Of a DNA stretch of 13,677 nt, positions 1 through 6,658 are shown in pieces. The position numbers and the translations under genes were made by a program. This DNA comes from Pelomonas sp966111775. GTDB lineage: Bacteria; Pseudomonadota; Gammaproteobacteria; Burkholderiales; Burkholderiaceae_C. Position 1 is the stretch's first letter. Each line of letters starts with the position of its first letter. The stretch lies in NCBI GenBank assembly GCA_966111775.1, contig CBHWBD010000134.1, forward strand, positions 1 to 13,677, in the 5' to 3' direction. Under the pieces are notes generated by a model. It saw nothing but the letters and a program-made list of their open reading frames with translations, was not told the DNA's origin and did no database searches.

Positions 1-154
1 TCTCGAGGTCGCTGGTCGTGAGCTCCACCTGGTTGCCGGTCTTGCGGATCAGCACATTGGCCAGGATGGGCAGCGTGTGGCGCCGCTCGACGATGCCGGA
101 CACTGCTTGCAGCGCGCCGAGCACCTGGTCCTGGGGAGCTTTCAAAACGATCAT
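1..154 (-). CDS. dnaN: DNA polymerase III beta subunit (sliding clamp), N-terminal part only
   Basis: DnaN forms the ring-shaped dimer that clamps DNA polymerase III to DNA at the replication fork. Only the first 51 codons are present; the gene leaves the window at base 1. The visible residues begin MIVLKAPQDQVLGALQAV and include the motif SGIVERRHTLPILANVLIR, the highly conserved start of the clamp's first domain in Burkholderiales. The ATG at 154-152 is preceded by AAGAGG (165-160) with a 5-base gap, a modest ribosome binding site. The 155 bases between it and the Rieske oxygenase gene upstream are GC-rich with short palindromes (for example 189-198), and I see no DnaA box or convincing promoter there. 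The gene could be read through from the oxygenase genes. Identification is secure despite the truncation. The odd point is that dnaA does not lie upstream. Confidence 0.93.
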   Translation of the reverse strand, partial: MIVLKAPQDQVLGALQAVSGIVERRHTLPILANVLIRKTGNQVELTTSDLE

Positions 155-309
155 GGAGGCCTCTTGGGGGGATCTCTGGGGGGCAATCGGGCGCGCCCAA
201 GCACAACGCGCGCGCGAAGCTGCGATTGTCGCCCGGAAAAGGTGCCCGGCCGGCCGGCAGGGCTGTCGCGGAGGCTACGGGTCAACCCGGAGACGCCCCC
301 GGGGCGGCT

Positions 310-1416
310 TCAGCCTCCCGCGGCCTCCATGGCCCGGCCTATCAGCCGGTGGAAGTGGTGCACGCCCTGCTCGCGGGTCGGGGAGTAGCGGCCGTGTCGA
401 TAAAAGCGCGAGCGCAGGCCCTGCTGCACCGTCATCACGACGGCTTCGTCTTCCATTTCCACCTCATCCAGCGCCCCGCCGGCGCCGCGGCCCAGCAACT
501 CGGGCTTCCACACATAGGAGCGAAAGCGCACCCGGGTTCGCGCCGGGCCTATGGGCGTGACCTGGTTCAGCGACAGGCCCCAGGGGTAGAAGTTCAGCAT
601 CAGGTTGGGGAAGACCCACCAGTAGTAGGCCGCGATGCGTTGGCCGAATTCCGCCGCCTCGGGCGGCAGGTCGAAGGCCGTCTCGTCAGCCCGGGCCACG
701 GCCAGCTGCAGATTGCTCCAGTCGTGCAGCTCGTAGCGGTACTGGCTGAGGTCCAGGGTCTGGGTCAGGCCGGGGTGGACGAAGGGGATGTGCAGGCCTT
801 CGAGGTAGTTCTCGACGTACAGCGCCCAGTGGGCGTCGAACTCGTAGTCACGGCTGCGGCTGGCGTCCAGCCGGAAGTCCTGCAGCGGCAGCCAGTGCAG
901 GCGCTGCATGGCCGGGCCGAAGAAGGCGTCGAAGCTGTCCAGCGGCGCTTCCAGCGCGACAAAGCCCTGGCCGCCCCAGTCTTGCAGCGGGATCTTGGGC
1001 AGGTGGTCGCAGGGGCGGGGGAAGTCCAGGGCCTGCTGGAACTCGGGCATGAAGACCATGCGGCCGTCCAGCTCGAAGCGGCGCGAGTGGTAGCCGCAGC
1101 GGATCTGGGCGGCGTCCTGGCAGGGCTGGTGGATGAGGATGTTGCCGCGGTGGGTGCAGACATTGCTGAGGCAGCGCAGGGCGCCCGCGGCGTCGCGCGA
1201 CAGCAGCAGGGGTTCGTCCAGGCTGCCCGGCAGCAGGGTTTCAGGCTGCAGGCTGCCGGGGGCCTGCACGCCGTGCAGGTCAGAGAGCCACTGCCAGCTG
1301 CGCGCCAGCACGCGCTCGTACTGCAGCGCTTGAGCGGCGGGGTCGAGGTAGAAGGCCTTGTCCAGCGTCTCGGCGCGGGCGACTTCGGGGTGGACCTGCC
1401 AGCGGGATTCGCTCAT
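310..1416 (-). CDS. Rieske [2Fe-2S] non-haem iron oxygenase, alpha-subunit type
   Basis: This 368-residue protein belongs to the aromatic-ring-hydroxylating oxygenase alpha-subunit family. These enzymes pass electrons from a Rieske cluster to a mononuclear iron that activates O2. The Rieske ligands are visible as C87-T-H89 and C107-G-Y-H110. The mononuclear iron site is ENYLEGLHIPFVH, giving His209 and His214 as ligands and Glu206 as the inter-subunit bridging carboxylate. An acidic patch near residues 320-324 (EMEDE) probably supplies the third ligand. Most dioxygenases use Asp at the bridge; Glu is known in choline/carnitine-type monooxygenases. The ATG at 1416 has a good AAGGAGA (1427-1421), which overlaps the stop of the upstream 2OG oxygenase, so the two genes are very likely co-transcribed. 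No reductase or ferredoxin gene is nearby, so electrons must come from elsewhere. The substrate cannot be told from sequence; a quaternary amine is one guess. Confidence 0.9.
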   Translation of the reverse strand: MSESRWQVHPEVARAETLDKAFYLDPAAQALQYERVLARSWQWLSDLHGVQAPGSLQPETLLPGSLDEPLLLSRDAAGALRCLSNVCTHRGNILIHQPCQDAAQIRCGYHSRRFELDGRMVFMPEFQQALDFPRPCDHLPKIPLQDWGGQGFVALEAPLDSFDAFFGPAMQRLHWLPLQDFRLDASRSRDYEFDAHWALYVENYLEGLHIPFVHPGLTQTLDLSQYRYELHDWSNLQLAVARADETAFDLPPEAAEFGQRIAAYYWWVFPNLMLNFYPWGLSLNQVTPIGPARTRVRFRSYVWKPELLGRGAGGALDEVEMEDEAVVMTVQQGLRSRFYRHGRYSPTREQGVHHFHRLIGRAMEAAGG

Positions 1417-1426
1417 GGCTTCTCCT

Positions 1427-2017
1427 TCAGGCTCCAGCGTTCAGGCTGATGACGACGCGCAGCTCGGACTGGTTGGCCTCGAAGCCCGAGCCATGCTTGA
1501 GCCAGGACGGGAAGAGGATGAGGTCGCCCGGCGCGAGCTTGAACTTGGCCATCTCCATGTTGAACTCGGTGGGCTGGGCGGCCTCGATGAAGCCCACCAG
1601 CGGATTCGGGTTCTCGAAATGCAGCTTGCTGCTGGCTTCGTCGCTGGCGATGCACAGGGCCGCGGAGACGCGCGAGTCGGGGTGGGTGTGGTGCTTGAGC
1701 AGGCTGCCGGGGCGCTGCACGTTGAACCAGGAGTTGGACAGCGTGGCGCCGCCCAGGCCCAGTTCCTGGGCATAGGCGTTCATCAGCCGGGCCAGGCCTT
1801 CGGTCAGGCCCTTGAGGTTGTCGTGGGCGGCCTCCAATGACTCGACGAAGTGAGAGCGCTTGTCGAAGCTCGATTTCGCATCGCCCAGCAGGGCGCCGTG
1901 CTGGCCGGCGTCAATCTGCAGGCAGTGCTCGCGGATGGTGGCGAGCTGGTCGGCGGTCAGCACCTCGGTGTAGCGGTGCACGAGGGTGGGGAAGAGCTTC
2001 CAGGCTTGCTTCTGCAT
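1427..2017 (-). CDS. Putative 2-oxoglutarate/Fe(II)-dependent oxygenase (TIGR02466 / 2OG-FeII_Oxy_5-like)
   Basis: A 196-residue predicted non-haem iron dioxygenase with a double-stranded beta-helix fold. The likely iron ligands are His112 and Asp114 (in KHHTHPDS) and His165 (in SWLKHGSG), with Arg177 (ELRVVISLN) placed to bind 2-oxoglutarate. This HxD...H...R pattern, the NSWFNVQRPGSLLKHHTHP stretch and the FPSWLKHG stretch resemble the uncharacterised TIGR02466 family. The frame is open much further upstream, to 2275, but the extension overlaps the divergent DUF5329 gene and is low-complexity. I therefore choose the ATG at 2017, where recognisable sequence (MQKQAWKLFPTLVH) begins. It has no clear Shine-Dalgarno sequence. 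The stop lies 10 bases before the Rieske gene, so the two iron oxygenases form an operon. The substrate is unknown. Confidence 0.82.
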   Translation of the reverse strand: MQKQAWKLFPTLVHRYTEVLTADQLATIREHCLQIDAGQHGALLGDAKSSFDKRSHFVESLEAAHDNLKGLTEGLARLMNAYAQELGLGGATLSNSWFNVQRPGSLLKHHTHPDSRVSAALCIASDEASSKLHFENPNPLVGFIEAAQPTEFNMEMAKFKLAPGDLILFPSWLKHGSGFEANQSELRVVISLNAGA

Positions 2018-2053
2018 AGGGCGTCGTGGGCGTATCGCGCTGATTCTGCGGGC

Positions 2054-2071
2054 GCGGAAGATCTCTTCCGC
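2054..2071. promoter_or_regulatory. Inverted repeat between divergent genes, candidate operator or leader hairpin
   Basis: GCGGAAG (2054-2060) and CTTCCGC (2065-2071) form a perfect 7-base inverted repeat around ATCT. It lies in the 94-base gap between the divergent starts of the 2OG oxygenase (2017) and the DUF5329 gene (2112). A run of five T (2078-2082) follows on the plus strand. It could be a protein-binding site acting on both promoters, or a terminator-like hairpin in the leader of the DUF5329-pbpC-slyX transcript. The sequence alone does not decide, and no convincing -35/-10 pair was found. Confidence 0.35.
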
Positions 2072-2111
2072 CACGTGTTTTTCCTCGGGTGCAGCCCGTA
2101 GCATCCCGGCC

Positions 2112-2489
2112 ATGCGCACCTTGTTTGCCTTCCTGGCCTTTGTCAGCACCGCGGCCGTCGCCGCTCCCTTGCCGCCCGCGGCCCGCGCCGAGGTCGACGC
2201 GCTGATGACCCGGCTGCAGTCCTCCGGCTGCGAGTTCAACCGCAACGGCAGCTGGTATGCCGGCGCCGAGGCCAAGGCCCATCTTCTGAAGAAGCTGGAC
2301 TATCTCGAAGGCAAGGACATGGTGGCCACAGCCGAGCAGTTCATCGACAAGGGCGCGTCCACCAGCAGCACCAGTGGCAAGGCCTATCTGGTGCGCTGCG
2401 CCGGCAAGGCGCCGGTGGAAAGCGGGACCTGGCTGAAAGCGGAGCTGCAGCAGATGCGCGCGGCGAAGGCGGCTTCGAGCCCGCGCTGA
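2112..2489 (+). CDS. Secreted DUF5329-family protein
   Basis: A 125-residue protein with a signal peptide: MRTLFAFLAFVSTAAVA, with likely cleavage after the AVA near residue 17. The mature part carries SSGCEFNRNGSWYAGAEA, HLLKKLDYL, TAEQFI and STSSTSGKAYLVRC. This pattern matches my recollection of the DUF5329 family of small periplasmic proteins, whose function is unknown. Cys40 and Cys96 could form a disulphide. The frame is open further upstream, but the ATG at 2112 starts the signal peptide; no strong Shine-Dalgarno sequence precedes it. Only 4 bases separate its stop from pbpC, so it is the first gene of a DUF5329-pbpC-slyX unit. The position suggests a periplasmic role, perhaps connected with the cell wall, but that is inference. 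Confidence 0.8.
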   Translation: MRTLFAFLAFVSTAAVAAPLPPAARAEVDALMTRLQSSGCEFNRNGSWYAGAEAKAHLLKKLDYLEGKDMVATAEQFIDKGASTSSTSGKAYLVRCAGKAPVESGTWLKAELQQMRAAKAASSPR

Positions 2490-2493
2490 ATTC

Positions 2494-4830
2494 ATGAACC
2501 GCCTGCGCCGCGCCGAGCTGGCCGTGGCTGCCCTGCTCACGGCCGTCCTGCTGCTGGACTTCGCCTTCCCCCTGCCCACGCCGGCCAGCAATTCGCCGAC
2601 GCTGACGGTGCTGGCCGCCGACGGCAGCCCGTTGCGGGCCTGGCCGGGTGACGACGGCGCGCAACGCCATCCGACGACGCCCGAGGCGGTGTCGGCCAAC
2701 TACACCGAGGCCTTGCTGCACTACGAGGACCGCTGGTTCCGCTGGCATCCGGGCGTGAACCCGGTGGCCCTGATGCGCGCGGCCTGGCAGTGGGCGCGGC
2801 ATGGGCGCATCGTGTCGGGCGGGTCGACGCTGACCATGCAGGTGGCCCGCCTCGTCGACGAGAAGGCCGCCGGCCGCAGCGTGCCGGCCAAACTGCGCCA
2901 GATCGCCCGCGCCCTGCAGCTGGAGCTGCATTGCAGCAAGCACGAGATCCTGTCGCTGTACCTCAACCTCGCGCCCATGGGCGGGCCGCTGGAGGGCGTG
3001 GAGACGGCCAGCCGCGCCTATCTCGCCAAGGGCGCGGCCGACCTGTCCAAGGCCGAGGCCGCCCTGCTGGTGGCGCTGCCCCAGTCGCCCACGCGGCTGC
3101 GGCCCGACCGCGCCGTGGCGTCGGCACAGGCGGCGCGCGACAAGGTGCTGACGCGCATGCAGACCCTGGGCGTGTGGAGCGCCGCCGACGTGGCCGACGC
3201 CAAGCTCGAGCGCGTCTTCGCGCCGCCGCTGCGCGCCCGCTGGCTGGCGCCTCTGGCGGCCGAACGGGTGCGCCAGGAGGCCAGGAAGAGCGGCCATGCG
3301 CCCGCCGTCATCCAGACCACGCTGGACGCCGGCCTGCAGGCGCGGCTGGAGCAGTTGCTGACCGACCGCCTCAACAGCCTGCCCGATGCGGTGTCGCTCG
3401 CGGCCCTGGTGGTGGACAACCGCACGCTGGACGTGCGCGGCTATGTGGGCTCGGCCGACTTCAACGACGCGCGACGTGGCGCCCATGTGGACATGGTAAG
3501 GGCCAAGCGCTCGCCGGGCTCCACGCTCAAGCCGTTTCTGTACGCCATGGCTTTGGACGAGGGGCTGATCCATTCCGAGAGCCTGCTCATCGACGCGCCG
3601 CAGAACTTTGGCGGCTATGCGCCGGGCAACTTCCAGGCCGATTTCTCGGGGCCGGTCAGCGTCAGCGAGGCCCTGCAGCGTTCGCTCAACGTGCCGGCCG
3701 TGGACTTGCTGGACCGCATCGGCCCGGAGCGTTTCGCCGGCCGCCTGCGCAATGCCGGCCTCAAGCTGCGCATGCCTGCCAATGCCGCTCCGAACTTGAG
3801 CCTCATCCTTGGCGGCGGCAGTACGACGCTGGAGGAGCTGGTGGGCGCCTACACGGCCCTGGCGCGCGAGGGCATTGCCGCGCGACCTCATCTCACGCCC
3901 CTGACGCCGGAAGAACCGCTGCGGGAAGCGCGGCTGATGAGCCCGGGTGCTGCCTTCATCGTGCGCGAGATCCTGGAGAACGGCGGCCGGCCGGGCAACC
4001 CGTTTCGCGAGAGCGCGCAGCGCGTGGCTTGGAAGACGGGCACCAGCTTTGGCTTTCGCGACGCCTGGGCCCTGGGCGTGACCGACCGCTACACCTTCGG
4101 CGTCTGGATTGGCCGGCCCGACGGCACGCCCAACCCCGGCCACTTCGGCGCCAATTCGGCGGCACCGCTGCTGCGCGACCTGGCCGCGGCCCTCGGCCCG
4201 TCCGAGTCTCGCCAGCAGCTCGGGCCGCGGCACCGGCCGGACAGCGTGGCGGCCGTGCCCATCTGCTGGCCGATGGGCACGGCCGAGTCGGCCACTGAAC
4301 CCGCGCTGTGCCTGCAGCGCCGCACGGCCTGGACACTGGACGGCGCCGTGCCGCCGACGCTGCCGGATCGGCTGCGCCCGGGGCCGCTGGCCGAGCCGGT
4401 CTGGGTGGCTGCGGGTCAGCGCGTGCTGCCCAGCTGCGCGCCGACGGCCGAGCGCTTCGAGGCCGTGCGCTGGCCGGCCCTGCTGGGGCCTTTCCTCGAT
4501 GCCGAACAGCGCCATCCGCTGGAGCGCCTGCCCTGGCGCGCCGACTGCGGCGGCAACCAGCCCGTGGCCAACCGGCTGCGCGTCGTCGGCCTGGAGCCGG
4601 GCACGGTTCTGCGTCCGACGCCGGGTCAGCGTGAGGTGGTGGTGAAGCTGCAGGCCGTCGGCGCCCAGCAGGGCACGACCTGGCTGCTGGATGGCCAATG
4701 GATGGCCGACAGCCCCAAGGCGGCCGCGGCGCAGACCCTGCGCATCGACCGCGCCGGCCCGCATCGCCTCACCGTCATGGACGGCCTGGGCCGCTGGGCG
4801 CGGGTGGAGTTCCAGCTTGCGGCACCATAG
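2494..4830 (+). CDS. pbpC: Penicillin-binding protein 1C (peptidoglycan glycosyltransferase/transpeptidase)
   Basis: A 778-residue class A penicillin-binding protein, close to the length of E. coli PBP1C (770). A membrane anchor spans about residues 8-25. The glycosyltransferase (GT51) domain follows, with EDRWFRWHPG (catalytic Glu78), SGGSTLTMQ (108-116) and a second Glu at about 151 in EILSLYLNLAPMG. The transpeptidase domain has the active-site serine in SPGSTLKP (Ser343, Lys346), SLN (397-399) and KTGT (514-517). The last 200 or so residues (about 570-778) fit the BiPBP_C domain typical of PBP1C. It would act at the periplasmic face of the inner membrane, polymerising and possibly cross-linking peptidoglycan. 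The start lies 4 bases after the DUF5329 stop with no clear ribosome binding site, which suggests translational coupling. The alpha-2-macroglobulin gene that often accompanies pbpC is absent here. Confidence 0.96.
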   Translation: MNRLRRAELAVAALLTAVLLLDFAFPLPTPASNSPTLTVLAADGSPLRAWPGDDGAQRHPTTPEAVSANYTEALLHYEDRWFRWHPGVNPVALMRAAWQWARHGRIVSGGSTLTMQVARLVDEKAAGRSVPAKLRQIARALQLELHCSKHEILSLYLNLAPMGGPLEGVETASRAYLAKGAADLSKAEAALLVALPQSPTRLRPDRAVASAQAARDKVLTRMQTLGVWSAADVADAKLERVFAPPLRARWLAPLAAERVRQEARKSGHAPAVIQTTLDAGLQARLEQLLTDRLNSLPDAVSLAALVVDNRTLDVRGYVGSADFNDARRGAHVDMVRAKRSPGSTLKPFLYAMALDEGLIHSESLLIDAPQNFGGYAPGNFQADFSGPVSVSEALQRSLNVPAVDLLDRIGPERFAGRLRNAGLKLRMPANAAPNLSLILGGGSTTLEELVGAYTALAREGIAARPHLTPLTPEEPLREARLMSPGAAFIVREILENGGRPGNPFRESAQRVAWKTGTSFGFRDAWALGVTDRYTFGVWIGRPDGTPNPGHFGANSAAPLLRDLAAALGPSESRQQLGPRHRPDSVAAVPICWPMGTAESATEPALCLQRRTAWTLDGAVPPTLPDRLRPGPLAEPVWVAAGQRVLPSCAPTAERFEAVRWPALLGPFLDAEQRHPLERLPWRADCGGNQPVANRLRVVGLEPGTVLRPTPGQREVVVKLQAVGAQQGTTWLLDGQWMADSPKAAAAQTLRIDRAGPHRLTVMDGLGRWARVEFQLAAP

Positions 4831-4834
4831 CGGC

Positions 4835-5053
4835 ATGGACACCCTGCAAGCCCTGGAACAACGCATCACCGACCTCGAGATCAAGGCCAGCTTCGCCGAG
4901 GACACGGTGGAGCAGCTGAATCAGGTCATCGTGCGCCAGCAGGAACAGATCGACCGGCTGGTGCGCGAGCTCGTCGAGCTGCGCAACCGCGCCACGGCGG
5001 CCGAGCCGGGCGAGGCCCGCAGCCTGCGCGACGAACTGCCGCCGCATTACTGA
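4835..5053 (+). CDS. slyX: SlyX family protein
   Basis: A 72-residue protein matching the SlyX family: a short coiled coil (ALEQRITDLEIKASFAEDTV, then EQLNQVIVRQQEQIDRL, about residues 5-50), a charged linker, and the conserved C-terminal PPHY. SlyX proteins are small cytoplasmic proteins of unknown function, named for their position next to slyD in enterobacteria. The frame is open further upstream inside pbpC, but family alignment and length support the ATG at 4835, 4 bases after the pbpC stop. It is the last gene of the DUF5329-pbpC-slyX unit. A weak 5-base-stem hairpin (5065-5079) lies in the 53-base gap before the next gene; it has no T run and is not called as a terminator. Confidence 0.9.
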   Translation: MDTLQALEQRITDLEIKASFAEDTVEQLNQVIVRQQEQIDRLVRELVELRNRATAAEPGEARSLRDELPPHY

Positions 5054-5106
5054 GGCGGGAACCCACGGCGACGGGCCGTCACTCATGGGGGCTTTCAGGA
5101 GACCCC

Positions 5107-6564
5107 ATGACGACCGCCAAACTGGATCTGTTGCTGCCGGCGAACTACACCCGCCTGCTCAAGACCGAACTCAAGGACAGCGCCGGCGACGAAGCGCCGC
5201 TGCGCTACATCTACGACCGTGCTGACAAGCAGCCGGCGGTCGTCTTCATCGGCGATGTCGGGGGCGGCATGGTGACGCTGATGAAGAAGCAGGACTCGAG
5301 CCTCAAGGTGCTGGTCGGCAAGATCGCCGAGACCGAGAAGGCCATCCTGTTCGAGATCGGCCCTCAGCTCACCGACAAGGCGCTGACCGTGCAGTTCCTC
5401 AACGCGGGCATCCGCAAGCCGGCGCTGCGGGTGAAGGACGTGGCCGAGGCCCTGCTCAAGCTCAAGACCGCCACCCCGCCCAGCAAGGACGAGGGTGAGT
5501 TGACCGCCAAGGCCCAGAAGGCGTTCGACGGGCTCAAGGCGCGCCTGGGTGTCGCCCTGAAGTGGGCGGCGGACAACCACAGGAGCCGCCTGGTCGCCGC
5601 GGTCAAGGAATTCAAGGAACTGGTCGAGAAGAAGTCGGGCAAGGAGGCCGTGGCCACCGTGGTCAGCCTGGCCAAGGCCCTGCAGATGATCGAGAGCACC
5701 GACCTGCGCGAACCGGCCGAGTTGCTGGAGCGCATCGACGAGCTGGAAAAGCTGCGCGACGGCCTCAAGGACCCGGCCCTGCACCCCAAGAACCTGAAGT
5801 CCATCAACGAGGTCCTGCTGGTGGTGAGCAAGGCGCTGGACGCCGAGAAGGCCTCCGACTGGAAGGCGCTGGGCAAGAAGCTGGACGAGGTGCAGGACGA
5901 ACTGGAGAACGCCGCCGATCTGGCCAAGGTCTTCGTCGGCCAGCGCCGGGAGGTCGAGGACATCGTCAAGGAGATCAAGAAGCTGGACCGCGATCTGGTG
6001 AGCCGTATTCCCGGCAAGAAGCCCGAGCTGGTCAAGCTGGAGGCCAAGGTGGCGCTGCAGGACAAGCAGGCGCCGACGCAAATCGTGCCCAGCGATCGCT
6101 ACGACCCCTTCGAGCCACTGATCGCGGCTCAGAACGAGTTGCTGAGCTTCATGCGCGAGGCGCTCAAGCCACCCACCAAGCCCGACCTCACCACCCTGGC
6201 GGGCCGCAAGTCGGTCTATGCCTATGACCGCTCCGACACCTGGGTCATGAATCCGGTGGCCTACAAGAACGGCACGTCCAGCTCCAGCCTGAGCTCCCAG
6301 CAGCTGGCGCTGCTCGGCAAGGGCCAGCTGCGCTCGAACACCACCGCCGGCGGCTCGGTGCTCAAGGTGGGCTTCGAGGGCCATGCCCACATCGACGGCG
6401 GCAGCGGGGGCGTGGCCTTCATCTACGTGCTGGACGAGGCCCAGTACAAGGTCACGCCCATCGTGGTGGACACCGCCAGCTCACGCGGCAACAACAAGGA
6501 CAAGAACAAATACCACTGGGAAACCGGCGGCCTCGACTATTTCCCGCCGAACGCGAAGTACTGA
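5107..6564 (+). CDS. Unrecognised 485-residue helical/coiled-coil protein
   Basis: I do not recognise this protein. It has no signal peptide or membrane segment and should be soluble. It appears to have three parts. Residues 1 to about 110 look like a mixed alpha/beta domain (PLRYIYDRADKQPAVVFIGD, then VGGGMVTLMKK). Residues 110-320 form long, lysine- and glutamate-rich helices with heptad-like spacing (for example LLERIDELEKLRDGL and KKLDEVQDELENAADLAKV). Residues about 365-485 form a compact C-terminal domain rich in Gly, Ser, Asn and aromatic residues, with VGFEGHAHIDGGSGG, AFIYVLDEAQYKVTPIVVD and NNKDKNKYHWETGGLDYFP. The start is firm: AGGAG (5097-5101) lies 5 bases before the ATG. The gene stands alone, ending at strong hairpins. 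Lysine content is high for this GC-rich window, with AAG used almost throughout. A structural, surface-contact or effector role is possible but unproved. Confidence 0.85.
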   Translation: MTTAKLDLLLPANYTRLLKTELKDSAGDEAPLRYIYDRADKQPAVVFIGDVGGGMVTLMKKQDSSLKVLVGKIAETEKAILFEIGPQLTDKALTVQFLNAGIRKPALRVKDVAEALLKLKTATPPSKDEGELTAKAQKAFDGLKARLGVALKWAADNHRSRLVAAVKEFKELVEKKSGKEAVATVVSLAKALQMIESTDLREPAELLERIDELEKLRDGLKDPALHPKNLKSINEVLLVVSKALDAEKASDWKALGKKLDEVQDELENAADLAKVFVGQRREVEDIVKEIKKLDRDLVSRIPGKKPELVKLEAKVALQDKQAPTQIVPSDRYDPFEPLIAAQNELLSFMREALKPPTKPDLTTLAGRKSVYAYDRSDTWVMNPVAYKNGTSSSSLSSQQLALLGKGQLRSNTTAGGSVLKVGFEGHAHIDGGSGGVAFIYVLDEAQYKVTPIVVDTASSRGNNKDKNKYHWETGGLDYFPPNAKY

Positions 6565-6576
6565 GCCCGGACCGAG

Positions 6577-6597
6577 GACAGGCCACCGCGGCCTGTC
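6577..6597. terminator. Hairpin between convergent genes (first of two)
   Basis: GACAGGCC (6577-6584) pairs with GGCCTGTC (6590-6597) around a 5-base loop, an 8-base perfect stem 12 bases after the stop of the 5107-6564 gene. There is no T run on either strand, so termination efficiency is uncertain. Its position between the tail-to-tail unknown gene and the cupin gene suits a bidirectional transcription stop or 3'-end-stabilising stem. Confidence 0.5.
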
Positions 6598-6614
6598 TGA
6601 CGCCTGGCGAAGGA

Positions 6615-6636
6615 CGGTCTGCCTGCCAGCAGACCG
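6615..6636. terminator. Hairpin between convergent genes (second of two)
   Basis: CGGTCTGC (6615-6622) pairs with GCAGACCG (6629-6636) around a 6-base loop. This is a second perfect 8-base stem, 17 bases from the first and 22 bases beyond the stop of the minus-strand cupin gene. It too lacks a T run. It would sit at the 3' end of the cupin transcript as the first stem met, mirroring the other hairpin for the plus-strand gene. Confidence 0.5.
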
Positions 6637-6658
6637 GCATGAACACAGACCCTGATCC

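Noticed and set aside
294..306. CGCCCC/GGGGCG palindrome just after the Rieske stop as a terminator
   Set aside because: The arms are separated by a single base, leaving no loop, and no T run follows on the minus strand.
155..309. Possible replication-origin-type sequence upstream of dnaN
   Set aside because: I saw only GC palindromes (for example GGGCGCGCCC at 189-198). There is no DnaA box and no AT-rich stretch, so no origin is claimed.
226..1449. Plus-strand open frame of 407 codons opposite the Rieske gene
   Set aside because: The minus strand carries both Rieske cluster motifs and the iron-site motif. The plus-strand product is repetitive Val/Gln/Ala/Gly sequence typical of antisense shadows.
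2018..2275. N-terminal extension of the 2OG oxygenase frame
   Set aside because: It would overlap the divergent DUF5329 gene by more than 150 bases and shows no conserved features; recognisable sequence starts at the ATG at 2017.
2341..4905. Minus-strand open frame of 854 codons opposite pbpC
   Set aside because: The plus strand there encodes all the PBP1C motifs. The antisense product is Arg/Gln/His/Gly-rich with no recognisable domain.
5095..6390. Minus-strand open frame of 431 codons opposite the unknown coiled-coil gene
   Set aside because: It is Leu/Gln/Gly/Val-rich antisense of a lysine/leucine-rich helical protein. The plus-strand gene has a strong, well-placed ribosome binding site.
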